Assembly: GCA_023055425.1 (NCBI GenBank)
Contig: JALGPY010000002.1
Location: 50,119,321-50,183,320 of the forward strand
Reading direction: 5' to 3'
DNA length: 64,000 bases
DNA from: Linanthus parryae
Taxonomy: Eukaryota > Streptophyta > Magnoliopsida > Ericales > Polemoniaceae
The notes under the pieces were generated by a model. That model worked only from the letters and a program-made list of their open reading frames with translations. It did no database searches and was not told the DNA's origin. The position numbers and the translations under genes are program-made. This document shows, one piece after another, positions 49,196 through 60,496 of this stretch. Each line of letters begins with the position of its first letter. Position 1 is the stretch's first letter.

Positions 49196-50597
49196 CTCTG
49201 CAAGTAACTATTATGTTGTTTTATCGAAAAATTACTAACATTATTTGGAGTTTGAAAAATATGTTTCTTTTTTTGAGAACGAAAAAAATGTTTCTTTAGT
49301 ACATGAAAAAATATTTTGGATCTCTAAAAAAAAATGGATGATAAGATATTAACTGCACACATGTTAAGTATAAAGACCATTAAGTTAATTTCTAAAAAAG
49401 AAAATGCCATTAAGGAATTCATATTTTGACGAAATATTGGTTTAAAGCTGTAAATTGTTGTTTTAATAAAGATGTGGTTCTTTAATAAAAAGGGTCTCTA
49501 ATAACGAACCAAGAAAACTAAATAATAAAACACAATCAAAGAAACTATATGCATATTACTATTTTGTAAACTCATAATTTATATGAAATAGAAAAATAAT
49601 TATATATACATATCTTATAAACGAACCATATTAGAAACAATAAGCCAAATATAGCCATGGCTATCAGTTTGAGCTACAGATTTTATCATCTTTTGTCATT
49701 TTTCACTACAACAAATTACGCTTTTTATGACGAAAAAAATCGTCACAAAATATAATTTTTTGGTTGCTAAATCAAATAGGGGACATTAAATTTTAGTTAC
49801 CCATGTCGTCGCCTATAGAGCGTCCCCAAAGGTTACGGAAACGAAATGATGCTTTGTGGCTAAAAGTTCATTTTGCTACGTATTTTCTACGTCACCTGTA
49901 ATAGATATTTGTTACGAGTTTTGCATTGACGCTAATGACAGTTAGTCGCAAAAGAAGAAACAGTCAGTGACGTAAACAATCGTCACCTATGCATATTAGT
50001 AGCTACCTTATTTGTTCGTCTCTAGTCACTTGACGTTGCAAATACAAAGACATATGGAGACAAATTAAATCGTTGTTGATTATTAATAATTACCACCAAA
50101 CTAAAATGGTCTCTAATGCATGTTTCTACATACTAGCTACATATTGTCTCAAATAACTGTTATTTGTAACGAAGTTTATTTTTATTTTTGTTTAAAAATT
50201 AGTCAAATAGTAACATTGTTTGGAACTTCTTGAAACGAAGTTAACGTTTCGTATGACCCTGTATTAGCGTCGTAGAATTCGTCCCAATTATTTTGTATGC
50301 CTACCACAAATTTTAGTCTCTTATAGTAGAAGGAAACCGAATATATTTGTCATGATTGTTCTTCGTACTACAAGAGGAAGCAAATAGCTACATATTCTAA
50401 TAATTAGTCAAATTTTACTGTTTTGTAAACACACAATAAGGAACAAAATACTAAACAATTTTATTGAAAAGAAAATAAACCATTATTACTAACAAAGATG
50501 AAAGTTAAAAACTACAATAGCTTAACAGCACACACCTAGCTGTTGGCTTTATTAAATAGACCCAATAAACTAACATTCCTGACTTTCTGAACCACAT

Positions 50598-53064
50598 CTA
50601 CTGATCAACAGTAGTATTACCAGCAGAAGGGGGTTGAGTCTGCGGTGGCACGATTCTTGAAATAAATTGTTCATACACCTTTTGACGAGCCGCCATATCT
50701 CTCATTTGCTCCATCATGTCAGCCATTTGAATTTTGTACTGCTCCAATTCATCCTCTAATGCTGCGTTTCGTGATATTGAGCTCGAGTCATTTGCCCTAC
50801 GACCAAGACTTAATGTATACGTCGATCGCTTTCCGAGCACCTCTTCCACAATCGCAGCTGAGCAAAGTGGTTCTTGGCCATCTCGGATCGGATTCGATTT
50901 TAATGCCAACATTTGCTCCTGTACATTAATGTGTAAATTCAATAAGTCAGCCAATAAATCAAAAGAAGATCAGCATTACTAAGTCAAAAGTTATAAATAT
51001 ATTTACTAAAAATTCAATGGTAGCACTAAAGCTACCCAAAAAATGGCACTGAAGGTACATGGCTTGAAGCTCACAGTTATCTACATTTACTAATAATCCC
51101 CTTGCACATGTAGTATCAGGGGTAACAAGAATTAAAAACAAAAAACAAAAACAAAAAACAAAAAACAAAACAAAACAATGCTTTCAACTTGAAGGAGAAA
51201 CACACTGAGATGAAGAAGACAAGTTTCACTGTGCAGTTTTCTTCACTGCACAACAACTTCATGCAGCTAGGTTCAGAGTGGATTTGAGTACTCTTAGGAG
51301 GAAGATCCCAGGTTCGAATTCACACGAATATTGTAGCCTATATTTCCAGGGTTCTAACGAGCTATCAAGTGCTCCGACCCACTGAATATTCTGCAAGAAC
51401 TAGAGTCCTAAAGAGGGACTTTAAAATGCTGAGTTACTGTGTTTCAAACTTGAACAACTGTGAAATACGAGCAAGAGTTTGATCATGAGATCAAGGCACA
51501 GTGGGGAACCTAATGAAATTAGCCGGGGAATTACCCCACTACCTATAGCCGAAAGCCCTGATCCTAACATGAAACATAGGGGTGATTAAAAACTCAAGAA
51601 CAGGAACACCTCTTGCAAGAAAACTATGAATGCAGGACCTCTAACAGGGATCAAACAGGCTACTTCCAGGGATTCAGACTCTCTTTAAGACAAGAGAGAA
51701 TTATTAAAATTAGTAGCACTGTTAAAACTCATGTAACACAGTGGGCTTAGTCAGACCAAAATATGTAATGTAAGATCACAGAAAGTACTTGTCTTTTATC
51801 TTTGGTGTACATATCATCATGAAGAAGGTGGACCTCATATTGAATGAAGTCTGGTAAGAATAAATATGGATCTCCTTGTACTAAGGTTTGGAACTATGCT
51901 TTGGGATTGAATGAATTTTTTCATTTATTTGCAAAGAAAAAAAAATATAGAGGATTATAGATGTTACTTACATGATTAGACTTAGTCTTTTCAGATCTCC
52001 ATCCTTCAGCTTCACTGTAGTAAATATTTTTGTAAAAATCAATTGGATCCACTTCCTCATTGGTCTCCTTGTTACGCTTTAAGATACAAAACAGATTCTA
52101 ATTAGTGCACAAATCCTCATTCACAAATAGTAATTTAAAATGTCGGCTTACCAATTCCTCTCTGGCGACCTCTAAACATTTCGACCCCATTTTGTTAATT
52201 GTAACAACCTTCTTTCGATTCTCTTTGTTCTGAGCAGATCTTGCCTAAAAGGTTAATAAATAAGGCAATATTAAAACCATATATAATATAACCAACACTG
52301 AAATTACAATTAAATGAAATATTTTTAGAATAATTAACCTTCCATTTGTCACTTGTCCACAAGTCAATTAGATCTTTCCAATGTGCAGCATCGACACCTC
52401 TAGGCGGGTTTTCTCGAGCTTCAACCTCAGAGTTGAATGCAAGGAACTTTTTGTGCAGCTTATGCCTGTGACTCTTCACTCTCGTTTTAAGTTGCGAAAC
52501 ACAACTCTTCTTCACATGCAGCTCATCAACATCAATGTCAAATCGCTCCTAAAGAAGAAATCATGTTACTACAACTATACCATGAGGTGAAGATAAAAAG
52601 AATACATGTATGCAATTACCTTTAGGCGGTCAAATGTGGTAGTCATTGCATTAGCTTCTAATTTCTTCCAGGTTGTAGGTGGCTGCAAGAACTCTCTCGA
52701 GATTATACCAATCTCAGATGACAACTTTGATGCTTGTATGCCGTTAAGTGGCCTTCCTTTTTCTTCATCGACACTTATCTGTAACTTGCCATCTGCTCTA
52801 TTAAGCTTCTCAAGACCTAACCCGATTGTAGGTCCTCGACCACGTTTCCTAGCTCCTGCTGCTGCTAAGATGAAATCAAGGTGAATCATTTGAATAAAAT
52901 TGTCCCATGTTATTGAAACAACCAAAACAAACTAAGTGAATTGGTTTACCTTGGTTGTTAACCAACAAAGTAGCCGGAGTCTGTGAAACAACCAAATTAC
53001 TAGCCGAATCATTCTGAGTATTAGATGGTGTAGGCAACCTGCCGAGTCTTCCTCCGGGTGCCAT
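50598..53064 (-). CDS. CACTA companion protein, plant transposase (Ptta/En-Spm) type
   Basis: A six-exon gene: 53064-52950, 52864-52620, 52548-52339, 52244-52152, 52076-51972 and 50918-50598. All introns are GT-AG, and the exons sum to 1,089 nt (362 codons plus stop) with consistent phase. The protein opens MAPGGRLGRLPTPSN, has a basic RKRGRGP segment, then LKERFDID, HWKDLIDLWTSDKWKARSA, and the conserved VEEVLGKRSTYTLSLG near the C-terminus. A probable coiled coil (ALEDELEQYKIQMADMMEQM) follows. This matches the family annotated as plant transposase (Ptta/En/Spm), commonly found beside TNP2 in CACTA elements; its exact role is unsettled and DNA binding is likely. No lesion was seen. Confidence 0.85.
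51225..51345 (+). repeat. Possible tRNA-derived SINE head in an intron
   Basis: Inside intron 5 of the companion gene, GTGGATTTGAGTACTC is followed by CCCAGGTTCGAATTC, which resemble degenerate A and B boxes of tRNA-derived SINEs. A (CAAAAA)n stretch lies at 51138-51178. No target duplication was established. Confidence 0.35.
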
Positions 53065-53099
53065 CTATATTAACAAGTTAGTATATTGTGTACACTTAA

Positions 53100-54237
53100 A
53101 AAAATAACGAACAAAAAAAGATACGCGGTGTCAATGTTTCCGATGAGTTGACAACGGGAGGGACTCGCCCATGACCTTATAAGCTACACACGAGGTGGAA
53201 TCATTCAGATTTATGGTTAACACTCTGATTCATGGTAAACACACAAAGATCATCCCTTGACTTGTTTTCCTTGTAGGTGATCAATACTTAAATAAAATTG
53301 GAAAAACATCACATTTTAAACATGAGCTCATAGCATTATACACAACTAAGCCAACAAATATAGTAAATTTAACATTCAATAGACACTACTTGGCACACAG
53401 CTTAATCAGTCCAATGTGATTTTGGAGATCAGAAAGCTTAATCAGTCTGGTGTGAGTTTTTGGAGGTTCAAGATGAAATTAGCAGAGCTATTTTGGAGTT
53501 CGGAAAGATTAATCAATCCACTGTGAGTTTTCTAAGAGAATTCGCAATAACTTGGCACGCAGCTTGGAACAAGTTAGAGCAAAAAACTTGGTAGATGTTG
53601 AATGGATAAATCAGATTCCACATTGGGTCATAGATTAAGCAAAGGAAGATAGCTCTGTAATTGGTCCTCTTCCCACCTGTGATTTTTCAATCTATTTCCA
53701 ATTCCCAAAAAAAAAAAAAAAATGAACTGATAGTGTCATACACAATAAGCCAGCAAATCTAGTAAACTTAACATTCATTAGACACAACCTTCATCAATTT
53801 TTTCTTGAAATCCTAAGAAATAAGTTAGCCAAAACTGTGCTACTTTTATCTAAATAAGAAAAAGAACTGAAGACAAATGAAAAATAAGTGAGATGCGGCA
53901 TACCAGGGGAGTGAAACACCAAAAATGAAACTAAAGTAAGTCAGCGGAAATATTAGGTTCCTGGAGAAAGAAAAAATAGATGAATGAGCAAAACAATTGG
54001 TCAACTTCTTTCAGCCATACAAAACACTAAGAAAACCAAATCAAAACCAGAGAACTGCGTACCAAGATTGATTCTTTAGCTTCCTTGTGGATGACCCAAA
54101 AGCATAAACGGGAGCATCATATATATAGCCTGACATAGGGTGATATCTAGATCTAACTTCCCGCGCTCTGAATAATTGCACAGAGTTACACAATTATTTC
54201 GAGTAAGTTATTCTAACTTGAAAAAATATAGTTTACT
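53100..54237. promoter_or_regulatory. Shared upstream region of the two divergent CACTA genes
   Basis: 1.1 kb between the companion gene start (53064, minus) and the TNP2-like remnant (54238, plus). It contains duplicated segments (53331-53390 against 53735-53795) and three imperfect copies of an AGCTTAATCAGTC...GTGAG motif at 53400-53530, plus a 17-A run near 53705. No coding sequence is evident. Promoter function is inferred from the divergent gene arrangement. Confidence 0.45.
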
Positions 54238-55265
54238 ATGCCAAATATTTGTTGCAAACACTTTAATACAATGAGTTATTTATGCAGAGAACACAGAAAT
54301 GAACTCCTACAACAAGGCTACTCAAATGTAGATGAAGTGCAGCGAAAAATGTTTCCGGCGTGGTTCAAAAGTCACGTAAGTTTCTTGTTTCTGTTCACAG
54401 GCTATGACTCGTATATGTATTCACAAATATGATAATATATTGACTATTATCTTCTCGTTTGTAGATGTTTAAATTATATAGTCAAAAAGCTACTGAAGCT
54501 ACTGATGATTTATATGCACTATCATGTGGTCCTGATAGACGTGCAAGATATTTTAGTGGTTGCATTGTGAATGGGATTAGATTCCATACGGCAAATCGGG
54601 ATTCTCGTCGGAAAACTCAAAATAGTGGTGTGATGGTTGAAGGTGTGCATAACAATGAGACAGTTGATTTCTACGGTATTTTAACTGATATAATTGAGTT
54701 ACAATACATAAAGGGGCGCAGAGTTGTGCTTTTCAAGTGCAAATGGTTTGATGTTGGAAATAGAAGAACAAAGGTTCAAAAGGATGCTTACTTCACAAGT
54801 ATTAATACCAGCAGTTATTGGTATGATAATGAACCATATGTGCTAGCAACACAGGCGAAACAAGTGTTCTATTTGGCTGACACAAAATTAGGGAGCAACT
54901 GGCGAGTTGTGCAGAAGTTTAACCATAGACATATATATGATGTTCCTGAAGAGGTTTTGGTTAATGAAAATGAAGGAGAAAGTCAAAATTTCAATGATGA
55001 TGTGTATCAACAAAGTGATGCTTCTGAATTATTAAGCTCGATCGTAGTGGAAGATCATGAAGTTGAAGTATTATCTAGGGACGATATTGACCCATATGAA
55101 CTGGACGAAATTGACATACATAATGAAACAACGTATCAAAATGATGATTTTCTATTTGCTGATGACAACAATGAAGAGGACGATACTATAATGGAATACT
55201 TTGATGATGACGGAGACAAGATTCGACACAGTGATGATGATAGTGATGAGGGTTATGGTATGTAA
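54238..55265 (+). pseudogene. TNP2-type CACTA transposase, C-terminal remnant (DUF4216)
   Basis: Exon 54238-54375 (CREHRNELL...FPAWFKSH), a GTAAGT...GTAG intron (54376-54464), then exon 54465-55265. The second exon has GCIVNGIRFHTANRDSRR, TQNSGVMVEG and DFYGILTDIIELQY...VVLFKCKWFDV...VLATQAKQVFYL, the DUF4216 domain found at the C-terminus of TNP2-like transposases. A very acidic tail ends it. A GTATGT donor at 55258 would splice to a stop soon after, giving nearly the same end. The N-terminal and catalytic parts of TNP2 (Transposase_21, DUF4218) are absent upstream, so this is a fragment although its own frame is clean. Confidence 0.82.
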
Positions 55266-57016
55266 TCTTGATGTTCCAACGTGTTAGTCGTTGTGTACTT
55301 TTTCTTATGACCCTTTAGAATTCACACTAGCATTATATGTCTTTATTTCATTTAATTAAATAAGTTACGGCTAAATATATAGCTAGCTTTTTCACTAATA
55401 AGTTCAAATTTTTTTTACAGATTAAGAACTGCTTCTTATGGAACATCAAGATACCATTCTCCGCCGTATTGAATCGGTAAAACCTCCGCTCCTTTTATTC
55501 AATTATGCATTTGGACGATGACGATGAATGAGGTTTATGCGGATTCGAAATCAGTTACTTTTTTGTCGGTTTGTGCTTCCTTTGCTCATTTATGCATATT
55601 TCTCTGAACTGGTAGTCATTTATTTGGTAAAAAAATGGTGATGTTTGATGAAAAAAGTACTCCACTCTGGATTTCCTTTGCCCCTACATGATATGTTCTT
55701 ACCAAGTACTCTCTTTCCCTCCCAAACTATATATCCATCCACACCCTTGCCCCTTTCATCAGTTCCTCCCGGTTCCCTCTTTCTGAGTAGTAATAAATGA
55801 TTTGTCTACAGTTGGGCATTCCATGCCAAACTGCACCATGAGAATTTTGATCACATTGGCCTTTGATTTCCCTGGAACGCGCTAAGGTCATGAAATAGAT
55901 TTCTGTTATAGACTCACATAATTTTGCCAGTACGGTCTGCACAATCTTGACAATCTGTAGTGCCTTTCTGGGTTTGCATCAGATTTGTTACCCACAGAGA
56001 GTTGTGGTGTGATTTTAGAATCTAGTCTCGCCATTCACTGAGACTAAATAATTTTGGAAAACCTGAACTACATTGAACAAAATGTTTTGTTTGAAAAAAA
56101 GGATGCACAGAGTTCTCAGTTACATCATTTGCTAACAAAGACACAAGCATATTCAGAGGGCTATTAATCCATTCCTGATCAAACTGATGGAATCACCCAG
56201 GTGGAAAAATCCCCAGACCTGGGAGGCCTGGATTCAGTTCCTAGGACGAGTTATCACAAATCCCTTGCCTTCGAGCACATTTCGTTTTCAGTACCATTCT
56301 AGATGAGAGTCAGGTTTTTTAATTCATGGAAGCTTCAGATTTTTTATCGCAACAATATCCACCTCCCACAGCTTAGTGCTTAACTTTTGCTCATCCTACT
56401 TGTTTTCCTCCTCGTGAATGAGATCACTAACCTGGAAATATGAATTTATGCATTCCAATTGTTTTTTATAAGTATTTCTAATACATTTTTCCTTCTTAGT
56501 TAATTTCTAATCTGGTCTTTTTTGCAGGACATGTCTTAGATGCCTCAACGCCAGAAGCTGGGTTCTAAAATTTTTTTGGGAAGACAAACAGAGGGCGATA
56601 AAAAGGTGGCTCGTGTACGTCATTCAGAAAGAATACTTCGGTTTGGACCGACGAAAATAAGAAGGCATATGTACCTTTCACTGGGACCTTTGAGATTTGG
56701 AAGTTGGGAACAAGATTAGAATCGTCTAATATCGCTTTTTTAGTATAATCATGACTTTTTTTTTTCAATTTATGTATAAGGAGAATCTTAGCATTACATT
56801 ACGATGTCATTTTTTATTTACCAATTTCAAGTAGGACGAGTTTTATTTTCAACCAGGATCTATATCTATTCAATAAAGACAAACTCCAGTACATATGTAC
56901 AATGAGTTGCTATACATTGAACGTCAATATTTTTTAGTTAGTATGCCACTTCTGAAGGACTACAGCACAAAGTAACGGCTAATAGCCAGTTTACCACTAC
57001 TGAAGTTTACTTCAAT
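55266..57016. other. 3' interior of the CACTA element, no gene recognised
   Basis: 1.75 kb. Possible small 3' exons or UTR of the TNP2 remnant lie near 55420-55480 (after TTTTTTTACAG) and 56528, but no conserved protein was recognised. Short T-runs occur throughout. Confidence 0.45.
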
Positions 57017-57024
57017 CTTGTGCC

Positions 57025-57252
57025 TTTTTTTTTTGGATAAAGTTATACATATTAAACCACCAAACTAGAAACAGAAGGGAGGTCAACCCCAACAGCCAGA
57101 CCAACAGAAACAAGTAAAACATTAACATCTAACTCACTACTGCTACACGAATCAAAAGCCCATTTTGCTAAAGAATAAGCTAAACCATTACATGTTCTTG
57201 GGCAAAAATTGAAAGTTACCAATAATTTTCTGAAAAAAAATAAAAAAAAAAA
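57025..57252 (-). mobile_element. 5'-truncated LINE 3' end inside the CACTA element
   Basis: On the minus strand the piece codes for the end of a LINE RNase H-like domain (NFCPRTCNGLAYSLAKWAF, resembling the AN.VA..LA.WA motif) and ends in poly(A) (T run at 57025-57034). Imperfect 8-bp direct repeats CTTGTGCC (57017-57024) and CTTGTGTC (57253-57260) flank it. Confidence 0.65.
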
Positions 57253-57884
57253 CTTGTGTCGCATAACGAGAATGGTGTACTTATGACGAGTTGTCATATA
57301 AATTGTTAAAAGTTACAACATTAATTCCATTAAACCACTTTACACCAAAAGAAAATCGTTTATCCACTAATTTCACTTATAGAAACTTGATATATGGAGA
57401 CAAGAAAATAATTGTTACCGTTGCCAGCCTTAGTTTTAGCCACCAAAATTTACGTTGTTTAAGTTTTTTTATTCATGACTATGTTAATAGTTGCTTAAAC
57501 TTCATAAACTTTCACTCCCAACACAATATTTTTCGTTCCAGAACATATAATATCTGTGTCATAAACGTTTAGTCACAAAAGCCACTAACAAAAAATTTGG
57601 CGACTAAAATCATCCGTCCCCGAATGAGGCCATATGTGCGACGGAAAGTATTGTCATAGATTTTTTGAGTGACAACAAATTTGTCAAAAAAGATATGGTG
57701 GGAAAAATAACTTAGGCGCCAAACAATTGGCGACGAACTAGGGGACAAAACAGGGTGGTCGTCGCTATTTCTTACAACTTCAGGGACGAATTTAATTTTT
57801 GTCGCAAAAAAGTCATATATAGTGACAAAATGTTGGGCGTAGCACAAGATTATGTCGCAGAAAGACATATTTGTTGTAGTGTTT

Positions 57885-58590
57885 TACCGGAATTACTCAC
57901 AAACCTTGAAAATTCTTACAATATACAAAGATTAAGCCTACGCTTGAAGGAAAAAATATGCATTATTAGTTAGACTTGTCTTTTATTGGTCTAACATCAT
58001 TCATGTTGGCTGACTATGTCAAACTGTCATAGTTTCATGGGGAGCTGACTATGATAATCATTTATCAAATGTTTTCAGGTATAACTTTTTTGTTCGTCTC
58101 TACTGGTATACATTATTCTAAAATGATATAATGATATAAGGGATTGATATTATTGATTTACTCTTACTGTATGAAAATTAAGTGTAATTCCACTTATATT
58201 TATACATGTGATAAATTAATGTTAGCTACCACTCAACATAAGTATTAAAAATCTCGTGAAATTCAACTGAAAGGCTTATAACTTCGAGAATGTGGGTGTC
58301 GTGTGAAAACATATTGGGTTAAAAAAAAATTTTGCCTGAAATCACATATATGGTAAATTTTTACATAGCTAAATCGCACATGGGAAGAGATTTCGTAGTC
58401 CATTTCCAATGAAATATGTACTATCATCCTAATTTATTATGAACATTGAATTTATGTACACTTGCTTCAGGAAAATGGATCTATAGTTATGTCCATGAGA
58501 GATTGAGGAATCAATTTACAACTTATGTCTTATACAGTAGATAATGAAGAACCTGAAGAAAATGTGAAAGATTATGGTTTTAATTCTTAT
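57885..58590. other. Unclassified AT-rich sequence right of the CACTA element
   Basis: No coding or repeat signature recognised in 700 bases. It may be Helitron interior or host flank. Confidence 0.4.
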
Positions 58591-58912
58591 GTAAGAGGGG
58601 CTTCTTATGTAACTGAAGTTTCATTGAATTATTATTGCAATGTTTTCTTTTATGTTCTGTTTTATTATGATTTTGTATGGTTCACATATTGCTTATTTAA
58701 GAGCAAGGGGCTTGTTATGTAACTGAAGTTTCATTGAATTATTATTGCGATGTTTTCTTTATCATCCCCTTTGTTATGATTTTCTATGGTTCACATATGT
58801 CTTATTTAAGAGGGGCTTGTATGTAACTAAAGTTTCATGGAATTATTATTGCGATGTTTTCTTTATGTTCAGTTTATTATGATTTTGTATGGTTCACATA
58901 TGGCTTAACTTT
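58591..58912 (+). repeat. Tandem repeat, about three units of 105-110 bp
   Basis: Units start near 58591, 58701 and 58807. Each has GGGGCTT...TATGTAACTGAAGTTTCATTG, then ATTATTATTGC(G/A)ATGTTTTCTTT, TATGATTTT(G/C)TATGGTTCACATAT and TTATTTAAGAG. Units diverge by several point changes and small indels. Confidence 0.8.
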
Positions 58913-59401
58913 GTGTCTATGATTGTTTTGTTTATTTTTAGTGTTAACTGTTTATTACCTATTTATTCTAGTTATTTGTATTTTTTCTTGAATGCTTATT
59001 TATATTTTTCTTTGTGATAAATACATCACTATCATGTAAAGTTAATGGAGTCGAATTCTTGTACAAAATATTTATATTCAAAAAATAAAAATTGTGTCTA
59101 GATGATGTACATAACATATTAAAATTATTATTATATTGTATAATATAAAGCACGGAGACACAAAAACGTGTTTCATAGAGTATGATTCAATTTAAGAGGT
59201 TTATTTGTTTCTTCATTTTCAATTCTAATTTTTCACTACCTATTTTTTGAGTTAAATTAGTTGGTATGTTTCTTTTTTTCCTGTGACATGTAAGGTTAAT
59301 TGATGGAACACTAGAAAAAAAAAACTCTTAAAAAACATATATGTAGCAGAAGTATTCAGTAAAAAAAAATTACAAGTTGTTGTTATATTTTTTAAAATAC
59401 A
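58913..59401. other. Unclassified AT-rich sequence
   Basis: About 490 bases, very AT-rich, with no recognisable features. Confidence 0.45.
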
Positions 59402-59430
59402 CTAGGTTCTGCCCCGGGCGCGTTGCGCCC
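59402..59430 (-). mobile_element. Helitron 3' terminus 3
   Basis: On the minus strand, hairpin GGGCGC-AAC-GCGCCC (59430-59416), then CGGGGCAGAAC and CTAG (59405-59402), followed by host T. The element body would extend to higher coordinates, over the coding fragments at 59.7-60.5 kb. Confidence 0.62.
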
Positions 59431-59704
59431 GCTTCAGCTTTGCTTATAGTGGTGTTCAACGATCTATACAGATAATCGTGTAGAAAAACTATCATGAAAT
59501 TTTTGCAGTGTTTAAAAACCCTTTCGCTACCAATCAATCAAATAAACAAAAATCCTAAAAGCGCGATACGAATCTAGAACCGAGAGAGAGAGAGACAAAC
59601 AAACAAACAAATTAACGAGAAACCCTCAATTTTTCTAGGGTTTTCACGAGTGTGTAGAAGGAGGCGAGAGGATCTGAATGGCGAATTGACAAGGGACCTC
59701 AAAA

Positions 59705-60074
59705 TTACGCCATAGTACTATAAAGCTCAACTACTACAGGATTTAACATTGGCGAAGTACATATTGGGTGCTCCGACATGAACTGCTTGAGCAGATTTGT
59801 GTCTCCGTACTTGCCATTGAAATCTGAACCCTTGCTAATTACAGGTTGAAGTTTATGCGTATCAACTTCATAACCGCCTTTCACCAAGCTCTTCCACCAA
59901 TCTATATGCTTCTTCAACAGTGCAGAGATAGTTTCCTTGTCCTCTGCATATCCCACAAGAGTTTTTTTCCCAAGTAAGAAACCTATAAGAATATATGATG
60001 ATGCAACAAATGTTTCCTGAAAACGTACCAAAACTCCAAGCAGTCTTTGACCTCGGCAGACTAAATGGTTACCC
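59705..60074 (-). CDS. Unrecognised coding exon, protein-like
   Basis: An open stretch of about 122 codons on the minus strand to a stop at 59705, opening after a plausible acceptor (ATTGCAG, 60075). It has ordinary protein composition (GFLLGKKTLVGYAEDKETIS, HIDWWKSLVKGGYEVDTHKL, KQFMSEHPICTSPMLNPVV). I do not recognise the family. It looks like a terminal exon or a captured gene fragment; its position behind a Helitron 3' end favours capture, but an intact host gene running in from the right cannot be excluded. Confidence 0.5.
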
Positions 60075-60379
60075 CTGCAATAATGCAAATCGCATATCAG
60101 AAATGAAAGAGAGCGCAGGCTATAACTTCTAATCAGTCCTCAAATACACTAAGCTTCTGGTGAATTCTGTAAAGAAGGAACCTCAAGAGTGCAATTCAAA
60201 CTTGGTCCTTCATTCAAACTTGCATTTAGAATCAGGTGTACATTTAGAACCTAACCTAATTTCTGGTTTTGGCTAGAAAGTGGCATTGTCCCCTAATATG
60301 TTGTAGATTTATGTGTCTTCCTTTGTAGTGTCTGTCTGGCTGGACTCTGCTTGTGTGCTGTTGTCCTGCAACGTTTTGA

Positions 60380-60496
60380 TTCCGACAAGAAAAACCAGTG
60401 CCACTACCGATCAAAGTCCAGATGAATGCCATCAGCAAGGAACGCAGTCCTTTTAAGTCACTCAATGACAGAATTTCTGAAGCCCTACACGACCTG
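60380..60496 (+). CDS. Short coding-like fragment, unrecognised
   Basis: 39 codons open on the plus strand (VQMNAISKERSPFKSLND within it), followed by a good donor GTATGG at 60497. Codon use looks protein-like, but the upstream boundary is a stop with no convincing acceptor. It may be an exon piece in opposite orientation to the neighbouring 59705-60074 exon. Confidence 0.25.

Larger units (their letters stand above)
49704..57881. mobile_element. CACTA (En/Spm-type) DNA transposon, both ends intact
   Basis: 8,178 bp with termini CACTACAACAAATTACG and ...ATATTTGTTGTAGTG as inverted repeats, and a 3-bp target duplication TTT (49701-49703 and 57882-57884). Subterminal regions (about 49720-50030 and 57590-57880) carry many short GTGACGAAA / CGTCAC-type motifs in both orientations, as CACTA elements do for transposase binding. 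Two divergent genes lie inside: a plant transposase_24-type gene on the minus strand and a TNP2-type C-terminal remnant on the plus strand. The TNP2 catalytic part is missing, so the element is non-autonomous. Confidence 0.93.

Noticed and set aside
58591..58912. CRISPR-like array
   Set aside because: Units are long, diverged and directly adjoining, without spacers, in a plant genome.
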